Part shown: positions 8,468 through 17,449 of the stretch, one piece after another
Layout: every line of letters begins with the position of its first letter
Position numbering within the stretch: the first letter of the stretch is position 1
NCBI RefSeq assembly: GCF_902459555.1
Contig: NZ_CABPSM010000002.1
Location: 248,001 to 312,000 of the forward strand
Origin: Pandoraea horticolens
GTDB lineage: Bacteria; Pseudomonadota; Gammaproteobacteria; Burkholderiales; Burkholderiaceae
Direction of reading: 5' to 3'
Length of the DNA stretch: 64,000 nucleotides
The notes under the pieces: model-generated
The model's database searches: none
Told to the model about the DNA's origin: nothing
The model's input: the letters and a program-made list of their open reading frames with translations, nothing else
Translations under genes and position numbers: made by a program

Positions 8468-9610
8468 ATGAAACGAATCGTCAGTAATTCCGTAGCTCGT
8501 CCCGTGCTGGCATGGGCCGCTATTGCCTCGTTGGCCCTCGTCGCCGGATGCAGTTCCCTCTCGGGTGCCTTGTCCTCAGATAAGGTGGACTACAAAAGCT
8601 CGAAGACCGGCCCCTCGCTCGACGTTCCACCGGATCTGACGAACGTTCAGGCCGCTGATCGCAAGTACGTGACACCGGCCGGTGCCGCCACGCTGTCGAC
8701 CTACGAGACGCAGCAGAAGGTCGTGGCGACGAACCCGACGGACACCGTGCTGCCGGCTGTGCCTGGCATGAAGGTCGTGCGCGATGGCAACGAGCGCTGG
8801 CTGGTGATTCAGAAGGCTCCTGGCGATCTGTGGCCGACGCTGCGTGAATTCTGGCAAGAGAATGGCTTCGTGCTGACGATCGACTCGCCTGACACGGGCG
8901 TGATGGAAACCGATTGGGCAGAGAATCGTGCCAAGCTGAATCAGGACATCATCCGGGATCTGCTTGGCAAGGTGCTCGACGGTCTGTACTCGACCGGCGA
9001 ACGCGACCGCTTCCGCACCCGCGTGGAACGTGATCCGAATGGCGGCACGGACGTCTACATCACGCATCGTCGCATGGTGGAAGTGTTCACGAACTCGCAG
9101 AAGGACACGACCAAGTGGGAGCCGGCGCCGAATGATCCGGGCCTCGAGGCGATCTTCCTGACCAAGCTGATGCAACGCTTCGGCGCGCAGGTGGAGCAAG
9201 CCCAAGCCCAGGTTGAGGGCGCCAAGACGGGCGTGCCGACGAGCCAGGTCGTGAAGACGGCGGACGCGGCCTATCTTGATATCAACGAGCCGTTCGATCG
9301 CGCATGGCGTCGCGTCGGTGTGGCGCTCGATCGCGGTAACTTCACCGTGGACGATCGCGACCGTGCGAAGGGTCTGTACTTCGTGAGCTACGTCGATCCG
9401 GCAACGCTCGCCAAGGACAATGGTTTCTTCTATAGCCTGTTCCATGCGAAGGAAGTGCAGGACAGCAAGAAGGCCAAGAAGTACAGCGTGAACGTGCAAG
9501 GGCGCGGCGACAACCAGACGCGCGTGCAAGTGCTGGACGACAAGGGTAACGTCGACAATTCGCAGATCGCGCAGACGATCATCAGCGTGATTGGCAACCA
9601 GCTCCGTTAA
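8468..9610 (+). CDS. bamC: outer membrane assembly lipoprotein BamC
   Basis: BamC (NlpB) is a lipoprotein partner of the BamABCDE machine that inserts beta-barrel proteins into the outer membrane. The 380-residue product has an n-region, a hydrophobic stretch and a lipobox LVAGC with the acylated Cys at residue 28. An unstructured segment (about 30-100) precedes two helix-grip domains, the second starting near AAYLDINEPFDRAWRRVG. The ATG at 8468 is chosen because it gives the signal peptide MKRIVSNSVARPVLAW directly; an upstream in-frame start would place a charged leader before it. It lies between dapA and an MBL hydrolase that follows after 8 bp, so bamC and the hydrolase are probably co-translated. 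Confidence 0.92.
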   Translation: MKRIVSNSVARPVLAWAAIASLALVAGCSSLSGALSSDKVDYKSSKTGPSLDVPPDLTNVQAADRKYVTPAGAATLSTYETQQKVVATNPTDTVLPAVPGMKVVRDGNERWLVIQKAPGDLWPTLREFWQENGFVLTIDSPDTGVMETDWAENRAKLNQDIIRDLLGKVLDGLYSTGERDRFRTRVERDPNGGTDVYITHRRMVEVFTNSQKDTTKWEPAPNDPGLEAIFLTKLMQRFGAQVEQAQAQVEGAKTGVPTSQVVKTADAAYLDINEPFDRAWRRVGVALDRGNFTVDDRDRAKGLYFVSYVDPATLAKDNGFFYSLFHAKEVQDSKKAKKYSVNVQGRGDNQTRVQVLDDKGNVDNSQIAQTIISVIGNQLR

Positions 9611-9618
9611 GGCGGGGT

Positions 9619-10410
9619 GTGCGATTCGCCAGTTTAGGCAGTGGCAGCGAAGGTAATGCCCTGCTGGTGGAGGCGTCGGAAGGCGCCTCCACGACACGTA
9701 TTCTTCTCGATTGCGGTTTCTCGATGCGGGAAGTCGAGCGGCGCCTCGCGGCACGCTCGATCGATGTGACGTCGCTCGACGCCATCGTCATCACGCATGA
9801 GCATGCCGACCACGTCGGCAGTGCCCTTTCCCTCACGCGCAAGTACCGGATTCCTCTCATCATGAGTTGGGGAACGGGGCAGGCCGTCAAAGCACACGCA
9901 ACCCTCAAGGCTGGCGACGACGATGCGCTCGTACGCTGGTGTCGTTCCGACGAGCCTTTGGCGGTAGGGGGTATCGAGCTTCACCCCTACACCGTGCCTC
10001 ACGATGCGCGTGAACCGCTTCAGTTCGTGTTTTCCGACGGCGTACGCCGCTTGGGCGTGCTCACGGATGCCGGGTGCCCGACCGCTCACTTGATCGCCAC
10101 ACTGGGCGGCTGCGATGCCTTGGTGCTCGAATGCAACCATGATCGCGAGATGCTGGCCAATAGCAAGTATCCGGCGTCGCTCAAAGCGCGAATTGGTGGT
10201 ATCTACGGTCATCTGGCGAACGAGGCGGCCGCGGAGATTCTGGCGGCGATCGACAGAGCGAAGCTGCAGCGCGTGATTTGCGCGCATTTGAGCGAGCAGA
10301 ACAACACGCCTGAACTGGCCATGGCGGCGATGTCCGCTGTCATCGGCACTGAGGCAACGGAGATACTCGTGGCGACGCAGGCAGGGGGCTTTGACTGGTT
10401 GACGTGCTAG
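9619..10410 (+). CDS. MBL-fold metal-dependent hydrolase
   Basis: A 263-residue metallo-beta-lactamase-fold protein of the YycJ-like group. The zinc motif THEHADH is complete (His60, His62, Asp64, His65) and further ligands are likely in the ECNHD and CAHLSE segments. Members are often annotated as phosphoribosyl 1,2-cyclic phosphodiesterase-like or as exonuclease-like enzymes; the substrate here is unknown. It starts at a GTG 8 bp after the bamC stop and ends before a bidirectional terminator shared with the convergent lipoprotein gene. Confidence 0.87.
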   Translation: MRFASLGSGSEGNALLVEASEGASTTRILLDCGFSMREVERRLAARSIDVTSLDAIVITHEHADHVGSALSLTRKYRIPLIMSWGTGQAVKAHATLKAGDDDALVRWCRSDEPLAVGGIELHPYTVPHDAREPLQFVFSDGVRRLGVLTDAGCPTAHLIATLGGCDALVLECNHDREMLANSKYPASLKARIGGIYGHLANEAAAEILAAIDRAKLQRVICAHLSEQNNTPELAMAAMSAVIGTEATEILVATQAGGFDWLTC

Positions 10411-10480
10411 CGGCGTAGGCCCGTCGCATTGAGCGGTCGGCAGGGCGGGGTGCCCAGGGCGGATACGAAGCGCAGGAATG

Positions 10481-10512
10481 AAAAAAAGCCGGTCGAAAGA
10501 CCGGCTTTTTTT
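10481..10512. terminator. bidirectional intrinsic terminator
   Basis: An 8-bp stem (10487-10494 with 10499-10506) closed by a GAAA tetraloop, preceded by seven A and followed by seven T. It therefore works on both strands: it ends the bamC/MBL transcript on the plus strand and the lipoprotein transcript on the minus strand. Confidence 0.93.
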
Positions 10513-10539
10513 GCTCAACTGCCTTGCGGCAGCGAAAGC

Positions 10540-10800
10540 TTACTTGCTGGCAGCAGCTTCAGCGGCCGAAGCGACCGTGTCAGCAGCAGCACCAGCAGCC
10601 GAAGCGACCGTGTCAGCGGCAGCACCAGCAGCCGAAGCGACCGTGTTAGCAGCAGCGCCAGCAGCCGAAGCGGCCGCATCAGCAGCAGCCGTAGCAGCCG
10701 AAGCGGCAGCGTCAGCGGCCGGAGCGGCGGCTTCTTCCTTCTTGCCGCAGGCGGTCAGGGCGATAGCCAACAACGAAGCGACGAGGAGAGACTTCTTCAT
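10540..10800 (-). CDS. small alanine-rich repeat lipoprotein
   Basis: An 86-residue predicted lipoprotein: MKKSLLVASLLAIALTACGKK is a clear signal peptide with lipobox LTAC. The mature part is almost only Ala, Ser, Asp, Thr, Val and Glu, built on an 11-residue unit like AADTVASAAGA repeated about five times. Such heptad/undecad Ala patterns form amphipathic helices, as in Lpp-like or apolipoprotein-like proteins, so an envelope-associated helical rod is possible. The ATG at 10800 is chosen over the GTG two codons upstream because AGGA is then 7 bp away. Function unknown. It is downstream of roxA on the same strand, with a 178-bp AT-richer gap that probably holds its promoter. Confidence 0.85.
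   Translation of the reverse strand: MKKSLLVASLLAIALTACGKKEEAAAPAADAAASAATAAADAAASAAGAAANTVASAAGAAADTVASAAGAAADTVASAAEAAASK
10565..10729. repeat. 33-bp tandem repeat inside the lipoprotein gene
   Basis: The seven bases gccgaag recur at 10565, 10598, 10631 and 10664, with gccg again at 10697, so the period is exactly 33 bp (11 codons) over about five units. The first three units are almost identical; the later ones have diverged. The period keeps the reading frame. Confidence 0.85.
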
Positions 10801-10978
10801 GATCACGTCCTTTTATGGTAGAAGACAAGCGAATGAATATTAATTACGGTAATACGCTCTTGCCAGCGCAAAGCCGATTGCGAGACATTGGCAATTGAGG
10901 ATTACCCTTGGTCATGCAAGCTGCTTGGCGAGAAATTATATTGGGTTTTCCCCGACGCGTCACGTCAATCTCGCGCAT

Positions 10979-12199
10979 TTACCCCGCTTTTTTCCTTACG
11001 GCGCGCAACTTTCGCACGGTCTTCGAGTCTGGTTCGAGTTGCAGCCATCCCGAAGCATACCAATCGTACAGAATTTCGACGATTTCTTGGCTATTTTGCT
11101 CGAAATTCGCACATTCCTCGGCATTCAATCGACGGTGGTCGGCAAGGCGCCGTAACGTCGATCTTGCACTGACGGGGACTTCGAGCGGCTCACCGTTGAC
11201 GTAGTATCGGTTGCGTCGATACAACAATTGTGTCTTCGCCGAGAGCGCCAGGCCGCGCAACGACGCTTCGCGCACGAAACGCGTCTCTGAAAGCGGCGTT
11301 TCCGGCGGGTCGAAAAACACATGCGACTTTGGTTCGCTCAACCAGCGCCCAAGGAAGTCCTCCACCTCTTTCTGTCCCCAACGCACCTTTTCGAGTTGCG
11401 AGACGAGCGTGTCGATCATGGCATCGGGCAGCGCGGCAGGATGCTTGACGGCAGATTGCGACGGATCGGCGTATCGCCCAGCGAAATGACGTGCGAACGG
11501 CAATTCGGGGGCGTTCTCGGCAAGGTAGTACAGGAAGTTCTGAAGCATCTCCTGCTCTAGCGGCGCGCGAAAACCGATCGAGTACGTCATGCACTCGCCT
11601 TCGGCGACACCGTCATGCGCATAGCCTGGCGGCAGATACAGCATGTCGCCTGGCTCGAGCACCCACTCCTCTTCGGCGTCGAAGTGCTTCAGGATGCGCA
11701 GCGGCACACCCTCGAGCCATGTGGTGTCACGTTGCGGCCCGATGCGCCAGCGGCGCTTGCCATGCGCTTGAAGCAGAAAGACGTCGTAGGAGTCGAGATG
11801 CGGCCCGACGCCGCCGCCATCGGTGGCGTAGCTGATCATCACGTCATCGAGACGAGCGTCGGGAATGAAGCGAAACTGTTGCATGAGGGCGTCGACGGCC
11901 GGCGCGTGCAGATTCACGCCTTGCACGAGAAGCGTCCATTGTTTGCGCGTGAGCGGCGGCAAATCGGTGGTGTCGAACGGGCCGTGCTCGAGTTGCCAGC
12001 GCTTGCGCGCGTGGCTGATGAGTCGAGATTCGACGTCGTCCTGCGCGGCGAGTGCGAACAGCGCGTCGCGCGAGAGCGGTGCCGTAAAGCCGGGGATCGC
12101 TTGCCGGATGAGTAGCGGGCGCTTGTGCCAGTAGCGCTTCATGAAAGCTTCGGGCGCGAGGCCGCCGAGCAGGGGCGATGTGGAGTGGGATGTCGTCAT
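10979..12199 (-). CDS. roxA: ribosomal protein L16 arginine hydroxylase, JmjC/cupin type
   Basis: A 406-residue Fe(II)/2-oxoglutarate oxygenase of the YcfD/RoxA family, which hydroxylates an arginine of ribosomal protein L16. The iron triad is complete: His134 and Asp136 in GPHLDSYDVFLLQ, and His195 in PPGYAHDG. The YRIG-like strand and an IGFRAP motif follow the normal JmjC layout. The C-terminal winged-helix-like domain typical of ribosomal oxygenases fills about residues 280-406. Length and start (MTTSHSTSPLLGG) are normal. It is divergent from slyD. Confidence 0.9.
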   Translation of the reverse strand: MTTSHSTSPLLGGLAPEAFMKRYWHKRPLLIRQAIPGFTAPLSRDALFALAAQDDVESRLISHARKRWQLEHGPFDTTDLPPLTRKQWTLLVQGVNLHAPAVDALMQQFRFIPDARLDDVMISYATDGGGVGPHLDSYDVFLLQAHGKRRWRIGPQRDTTWLEGVPLRILKHFDAEEEWVLEPGDMLYLPPGYAHDGVAEGECMTYSIGFRAPLEQEMLQNFLYYLAENAPELPFARHFAGRYADPSQSAVKHPAALPDAMIDTLVSQLEKVRWGQKEVEDFLGRWLSEPKSHVFFDPPETPLSETRFVREASLRGLALSAKTQLLYRRNRYYVNGEPLEVPVSARSTLRRLADHRRLNAEECANFEQNSQEIVEILYDWYASGWLQLEPDSKTVRKLRAVRKKAG

Positions 12200-12368
12200 G
12201 CGTAGATCGATGCGTTAAAAGTGACGGCGTCGTCGGTCACCCGATGGCAGCCCGGCGCGTGCTTGCGCGAGGTGCAGGAATGAACACAATGCGAACACGC
12301 GGTGCGCTCGCTCGCGGACCTCGATGTCACCTTAGGTTGCTGCCGGGGCGCTGTCATACGGCTGCGCG

Positions 12369-12374
12369 TATAAT
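12369..12374 (+). promoter_or_regulatory. -10 box TATAAT for slyD
   Basis: A perfect TATAAT lies 24 bp upstream of the slyD ATG at 12399, in the 199-bp gap divergent from roxA. No good -35 at 16-18 bp. Confidence 0.5.
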
Positions 12375-12398
12375 GCGGGCTGTTTTCCGGAGAGTTTG

Positions 12399-12926
12399 AT
12401 GAAGATCGAAAAGAATACCGTCGTCTCGGTGACTTACAAGTTGTCGGACGCTCAGGGCAACCTGATCGAAGAAAGCGGCGCCGAGCCGATGGTTTATCTG
12501 CACGGCGGCTATGATGGCACGTTCCCCAAGATCGAGGAAGCGCTCGATGGGCAGGACGTTGGCTATGAGGCGCAACTGCAACTGGAACCGGCCGACGCGT
12601 TCGGCGACTACGATTCCGAGTTGATCAAGGTCGAAGAGCGTGGCCGCTTCCCGGAGCCGCTGGAAGTCGGCATGCAGTTCGAAGGCACGCCGGAAGATGG
12701 TGACGATGAGTCCGACACGTTGATCTACACGGTGACGGACGTTGCCGACGACAAGGTCGTGCTCGACGGCAATCATCCGCTCGCGGGCATGGCGCTGCGG
12801 TTCGATCTGAAGGTGACCGACGTGCGTCAGGCGACGGAAGAGGAAATCGAGCACCAGCACGCGCATGGCGCGTCGGGTCTCGAGGTCGTCGACGAAGACG
12901 AAGACGACGCACCGACGCTGCACTGA
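12399..12926 (+). CDS. slyD: FKBP-type peptidyl-prolyl isomerase SlyD
   Basis: A cytosolic prolyl isomerase and chaperone, 175 residues. The FKBP half-domains flank the inserted flap (about residues 70-120), as in SlyD; the start MKIEKNTVVSVTYKL and the PADAFGDYD and HPLAGMALRFD motifs are typical. The C-terminal tail is short and acidic with only a few His (EHQHAHG), unlike the long His/Cys-rich nickel-binding tail of E. coli SlyD, so a role in nickel delivery is less likely. The ATG at 12399 directly follows an in-frame TTG that I do not use. Confidence 0.93.
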   Translation: MKIEKNTVVSVTYKLSDAQGNLIEESGAEPMVYLHGGYDGTFPKIEEALDGQDVGYEAQLQLEPADAFGDYDSELIKVEERGRFPEPLEVGMQFEGTPEDGDDESDTLIYTVTDVADDKVVLDGNHPLAGMALRFDLKVTDVRQATEEEIEHQHAHGASGLEVVDEDEDDAPTLH

Positions 12927-13065
12927 GTTTTCGGCGTCGCTCTGCTACCCCAGGGCAAGGCAGGCGACGCACGACGTGCGAAAGCCGTATCAGAACATTC
13001 GCCGGGTCCGGCGCATTGCCTATCGCGATGCGCCGGGCTCGGCGTTTGCATTTCAAGGGCCTCGC

Positions 13066-14424
13066 TCAGCGGCTGTGCGCGGCGGGATGTGTGGCCGTGT
13101 TGGGCGCGCGCGCGGGGCCGATGGGCGTGACGCCCTGATTGGGGTCCGAACTGACCGAGCTGACCGAACTGGCGCCGGTGGCCAGACCGGACGGCGGATA
13201 GAGCGCGGAGTACGGCGCGGCGTAGGGCGTGACGCCTGGGAGGCTGGCGGACGTTCTGCCGGGCTCGGGATTCGGCGTGACGACTGCTGCCGGTGCCGTG
13301 CCACTGCCGCGCTGAGCGTTGGCCGCTGCCGCGCTATTGGGAGGGAGCGTCACGCTCTCGAAGCGGAACAGTTGCGGCGTACGCGGATCGACGCGCACGC
13401 GCACCCAGCGGTTTGCCGTGGGCGAGCCGTAGCTACTCAGCTGTGTGAATGACTTGACCGGCGCGCCGTGGGCATCGCGCAACGGTTGCGTGTGGCGCAT
13501 CGTCTTGCCGCTGTCGATCAACAGGATCGGCCCTTTGAAGCGATTGGCAAGGCGCAGCAACTGCGCACGGAAATCCTTGTAGCCATCAATCCCACGCCGT
13601 CCGGACCGCTCCGAGAAGATGCCGCCCAGACCACCGCTGCGCGCCGGTTCGAACTCCGGGTCGGCTTGCGCGACGATGACGATGCCAATGGCGTCCTTCT
13701 GTTGTGCGTAGGCCGTCGCATGCTGCAACCAGACACGCGTTGCAATGACCCGATCTTCGTATTCGCCGTTGCGTCCCCCGGCCGAGCGGTAATTGTTGTT
13801 GTTGCCCGGAAGGTTCAGGCCGACGAACACCACGCCGCGATAGAACCACCGCACGTTCTCGTGATACTGGCGAAAGCGTGCCATGTCGCTCTGACGCGTG
13901 ATATCGAACTGTGCGTAACCCACGGGGCCTGGGCCGAGCAGCGCATCGTCGTTGAACGCGTGATCGCGCAGAAAATCGAGACGCTCCACGGGGTTGTAGC
14001 TTCCCTCGCTGGCGCGCTGGCAATCGGCCCAGTCGTTAGCGCCGGGCACATAGATAAGCGGCTTGGGAGAACTGGCGAGCAGACTCAGGCGCTGCGTGAT
14101 GAGTTCGTCACGGCACGACTCCGCGACGTCTTTGATATTGCCCGCGTGAACGACGAATGCGGCCTGCGTGTCGCCGATATTGGTCAGCACGCTGCGCACC
14201 ACGGGCACTTCGGCATTCCCGAACGGGGTATTGCCGAGTACGGCAAAATCAAACGGCGGCGGTTTGGGCGCGCTCTTGGCCGCAGCCTTTACGGCAGGCT
14301 TCGCGTTGTTCTGCGACGCCGCTGCCAATGTCGAGCCCGTCGTCAGCGCAAGTGCCGCGAAGCACACCGCCAACAAGCCGGAGCGAGTGTGGCAAGGAGC
14401 ACGCAGGCGACGCAGTTTCAACAT
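13066..14424 (-). CDS. secreted calcineurin-like phosphoesterase fold protein with degenerate metal motifs
   Basis: A 452-residue protein with an N-terminal signal-type segment (about residues 14-37), a phosphoesterase-like core (58-360) and a Pro/Ala/Ser/Thr-rich C-terminal tail (about 370-452). The core keeps the order of calcineurin-like motifs, but the metal-binding Asp residues appear replaced: AVLGNTPFG (Asn65 where a GD motif is expected), VVHAGNIKD (Asn96 where GD is expected) and VPGANDWADC (Ala129 where GN/GD is expected). A conserved tail of motif 3, SYNPVERLDFLR, remains. It is probably exported. Either a pseudo-enzyme or a subfamily with other ligands. It lies 6 bp downstream of mutS on the same strand, so co-transcription is possible. 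Confidence 0.75.
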   Translation of the reverse strand: MLKLRRLRAPCHTRSGLLAVCFAALALTTGSTLAAASQNNAKPAVKAAAKSAPKPPPFDFAVLGNTPFGNAEVPVVRSVLTNIGDTQAAFVVHAGNIKDVAESCRDELITQRLSLLASSPKPLIYVPGANDWADCQRASEGSYNPVERLDFLRDHAFNDDALLGPGPVGYAQFDITRQSDMARFRQYHENVRWFYRGVVFVGLNLPGNNNNYRSAGGRNGEYEDRVIATRVWLQHATAYAQQKDAIGIVIVAQADPEFEPARSGGLGGIFSERSGRRGIDGYKDFRAQLLRLANRFKGPILLIDSGKTMRHTQPLRDAHGAPVKSFTQLSSYGSPTANRWVRVRVDPRTPQLFRFESVTLPPNSAAAANAQRGSGTAPAAVVTPNPEPGRTSASLPGVTPYAAPYSALYPPSGLATGASSVSSVSSDPNQGVTPIGPARAPNTATHPAAHSR

Positions 14425-14430
14425 GGAAAG

Positions 14431-17139
14431 TCAGTGGTTCGCGCGGCCGTCCATCAGGCCTCGCAGTTCATACAACAGTTCAAGCGCTTCGCGGGGACGA
14501 AGGTCGTCCGGATCGATCTGTGCCAGACGCGCCAGCGCGGCCTCGGCGTCCGGGTCGAGCGCGGCGGCCCGAGGCGTCGTATCAGGCGTCTCTTGACGTG
14601 CCGTCGCGCCGCCGGAATCGTCGTCAAGATCGTCCTCGATGGGCACGCGCGTCGCGAACAGATCGAGTTGCGGTGCGGCCGGATCGAGCGCCTGCTGTTC
14701 GAGCAACGCAAGATGCTTGCGCGCCGCGCGAATGACCGGCATCGGCACCCCGGCGAGCTGCGCGACCTGCAAGCCGTAGCTCTGGCTCGCGGGGCCATCC
14801 TGAACCGCGTGCAGGAACACAATGCCTTCGCCATGTTCCACGGCCGACAGATGCACGTTCGCGCATTGCGGGAATTCGTCCGGGAGTTGCGTCAGTTCGA
14901 AATAGTGCGTGGCGAACAACGTGTAGCAGCGATTGTGACCGAGCAGGTGCCGCGCAATCGCCCATGCGAGCGCGAGGCCATCGAACGTCGATGTGCCGCG
15001 TCCGATTTCGTCCATCAGCACCAGGCTCTGGTCGGTTGCCGTATGCAGAATCGCCGCCGATTCGGTCATTTCGACCATGAACGTCGAGCGTCCGCCCGCG
15101 AGGTCGTCCGAGGCGCCGATACGTGTGAAGATGGCATCGAGCGGCCCGAGGCGCACGGCCTCGGCGGGCACGTAGCAGCCCACGTAAGCGAGCAGGGCGA
15201 TCAGCGCGGTCTGACGCATGAACGTTGACTTACCGCCCATGTTCGGGCCGGTGATGAGCAGCAGACGGCGGGCATCGCCCAGCGAACAATCGTTGGCGAT
15301 GAAGCGCTCAACCTGTTGCTCGACGACCGGATGACGGCCCTGACGAATGTCCACCACGCGCTCTTGCACTAACTCGGGTTTTACCCAGCCCAGTGTCTCG
15401 GCGCGTTCGGCCAGTGCGGAGAGAACGTCGAGTTGGGCGAGTGCCTGCGCAATGCGTTTGAACTCAGTGATGTGCGGCAACAGAGCTTGCAACAGCGCGT
15501 CGTACAGCAGTTTTTCCCGGGCGAGCGAACGCTCCTGCGCAGACAGCGCCTTGTCTTCGAATGTCTTCAGTTCCGGCGTGATGTAGCGCTCGGCATTCTT
15601 GAGCGTCTGACGGCGACGATAGTCGTCGGGCACCTTGTCGGTCTGGCCGCGCGTGACTTCAATATAAAAGCCATGCACCTTGTTGAACTCGACACGCAAA
15701 TTGTTGATGCCGGTACGGGCACGCTCGCGCGTTTCCAGATCAATGAGGAACTGTCCGCAGTTCTCCGAGATGTCGCGCAACTCGTCGAGGTCGGCATCGT
15801 AGCCGCGTGCGATGACGCCGCCGTCGCGCACCATGGCGGCCGGGTCTTCCGCAATGGCGCTCGTGAGCAGCGCGAGTGCGGCGTCGGGAATGGCGAGGTC
15901 TTCGTGCAGGATGGCGAGCAGTGGCGAGCTCGCTTCGACGGCGCGCAGTGTGGTGTGTAGCTCGGGCAGACGGCGCAAGGCATCGCGCAGGCTCGACAGA
16001 TCGCGTGGACGCGCCGTGAGCAGTGCCAGACGTGCCGTAATCCGTTCGACGTCCGCCACATGCCGCAGTTCGCTGTTCAGTGCGCGCCACGTGCCGGGGC
16101 CTTCGAGCAACGTGGCGATGGCCAGTTGGCGCGACTGCGGCACCTGCTGATCTCGCATCGGGTGGTGAAGCCAATGACGCATCAGGCGGCTGCCCATCGT
16201 GGTGCCGCAGGTGTCGAGCAGCGAGAGCAGCGTTGGCGATTCGGTGCCGCGCAGCGTCTCGGTGAGTTCCAGATTGCGCCGGGTGGCGGCGTCCAGGCCA
16301 ATATAGGCCGCTTCCCGCTCCACGTTCAGACTTTGCACATGGCGCAGCGACTGGCCCTGCGTAGCGGCTGCGTATTGCAGCAGCGCACCGGCCGCACCGA
16401 GCGCGGGGTTCAGACCATCGCAACCGAAGGCCGTCAGACTGGCAACGCCGAGTTGATCGCGCAGACGCTGCGTGCCGGCAGCCGTGTCGAAATGCCAGTC
16501 GGGCACCCGGGTCGTGGTGCCGAGGGAAAGGCCCTCGAATGTTTTCAAGGCGCTATCCGGCACGAGTGTCTCGGCCGGGCGGATGCGCTCCAGCTCTCGC
16601 GGCAGCTTATCGGCGGCCACTTCCATCAGGCGCAGTTCGCCGCTGGCGAGCGATAGCCACGCGAGGCCGGCGATGCATTCGCTGGCGCGCCGAGCCGGGG
16701 GCATCTGCACAGCGAGCAGATACTGATCGACCTTGTCGCTGAGCAGGGCGGCGTCGGTCAGTGTGCCGGGGGTGACGATGCGCACGACTTTGCGCTCCAC
16801 GGGGCCCTTGGCCGTGGCCGGGTCACCGATCTGCTCGCAGATGGCGACCGATTCCCCGAGCTTGACCAGCTTGCCCAGATATTGCTCCACGGCGTGATGG
16901 GGAACGCCGGCCATGCGGATCGGTTGGCCGCCGGACTGGCCGCGCGCGGTGAGCGTGAGGTCGAGCAGGCGCGCCGCCTTGGCGGCGTCGTCATGGAACA
17001 GCTCGTAGAAGTCGCCCATGCGATAGAAGACGAGCATGTTCGGATGCTCGGCCTTGATGCGCGTGTACTGCTGCATCATCGGCGTCATCGGTGCGGCGGA
17101 GACGGGGGCGGGGGCAGGGGTAGCTTGGGTGCTCGTCAT
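14431..17139 (-). CDS. mutS: DNA mismatch repair protein MutS
   Basis: Recognises mismatches and starts methyl-independent or MutL-coupled repair. It is 902 residues from the ATG at 17139 ([14 protein letters not shown]). The mismatch-contacting Phe-X-Glu is in MGDFYELF near the N-terminus, the Walker A is GPNMGGKST, and the [18 protein letters not shown] signature follows. The C-terminal region before the stop is acidic and Ala-rich, a normal variable linker. Upstream in-frame codons extend to 17295, but that extension is Pro/Arg-rich and unlike MutS; MTPMMQQY a few residues further in is another possible start. No strong Shine-Dalgarno decides it. Confidence 0.96.
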   Translation of the reverse strand: MTSTQATPAPAPVSAAPMTPMMQQYTRIKAEHPNMLVFYRMGDFYELFHDDAAKAARLLDLTLTARGQSGGQPIRMAGVPHHAVEQYLGKLVKLGESVAICEQIGDPATAKGPVERKVVRIVTPGTLTDAALLSDKVDQYLLAVQMPPARRASECIAGLAWLSLASGELRLMEVAADKLPRELERIRPAETLVPDSALKTFEGLSLGTTTRVPDWHFDTAAGTQRLRDQLGVASLTAFGCDGLNPALGAAGALLQYAAATQGQSLRHVQSLNVEREAAYIGLDAATRRNLELTETLRGTESPTLLSLLDTCGTTMGSRLMRHWLHHPMRDQQVPQSRQLAIATLLEGPGTWRALNSELRHVADVERITARLALLTARPRDLSSLRDALRRLPELHTTLRAVEASSPLLAILHEDLAIPDAALALLTSAIAEDPAAMVRDGGVIARGYDADLDELRDISENCGQFLIDLETRERARTGINNLRVEFNKVHGFYIEVTRGQTDKVPDDYRRRQTLKNAERYITPELKTFEDKALSAQERSLAREKLLYDALLQALLPHITEFKRIAQALAQLDVLSALAERAETLGWVKPELVQERVVDIRQGRHPVVEQQVERFIANDCSLGDARRLLLITGPNMGGKSTFMRQTALIALLAYVGCYVPAEAVRLGPLDAIFTRIGASDDLAGGRSTFMVEMTESAAILHTATDQSLVLMDEIGRGTSTFDGLALAWAIARHLLGHNRCYTLFATHYFELTQLPDEFPQCANVHLSAVEHGEGIVFLHAVQDGPASQSYGLQVAQLAGVPMPVIRAARKHLALLEQQALDPAAPQLDLFATRVPIEDDLDDDSGGATARQETPDTTPRAAALDPDAEAALARLAQIDPDDLRPREALELLYELRGLMDGRANH

Positions 17140-17449
17140 GAGTGAATTCGGGTCGGGCGAGTCGGGGCACGGTGCCTTAGGCAGGTGGCACCTGCCGGGA
17201 GGATCTCGCGGTGAGCCGGCATGCAGCGCGCCGGTTCGCACCATCGTGGCGCGTTGGATGCGCAATTTTACGACGGGTTTGACCCGGTCTGTCATGCGAC
17301 GTGCTGCGATGTTGCCTTCGGGTGTCCGGAAACATGTCGCGTGAAGGCGGCGGGATGACTCTCAAGTTTCCCGAAAATGTGCCGTTTCGGTTGGTAAGCT
17401 CCGCAAAAATTACCAAAAAGCAGCGCAAGCTACTCTCGCACGGGTCAGT
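17140..17449. other. 310-bp divergent intergenic region mutS / diguanylate cyclase
   Basis: No gene seen. It should hold the promoters of mutS (minus) and of the diguanylate cyclase (plus). The only clear structure is the inverted repeat at 17391-17416, described separately. The 60 bp before the cyclase start are AT-richer than the rest. Confidence 0.6.
17391..17416. promoter_or_regulatory. inverted repeat TTGGTAA-N12-TTACCAA
   Basis: Two perfect 7-bp arms (17391-17397 and 17410-17416) separated by 12 bp, ending 33 bp before the diguanylate cyclase ATG. The dyad is centred about 46 bp before the start codon, a position that could overlap the promoter. It could be an operator or an RNA hairpin; no regulator is identified. 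Confidence 0.4.

Noticed and set aside
10480-10821. Plus-strand Ala/Ser-rich ORFs over the lipoprotein
   Set aside because: They arise from the GC-rich 33-bp repeats read in reverse and have no start signals; the minus-strand frame has a clear lipoprotein signal.
13468-15228. 586-codon plus-strand ORF opposite the phosphoesterase-like gene and mutS
   Set aside because: It crosses two well-supported opposite-strand genes and has no protein family features.
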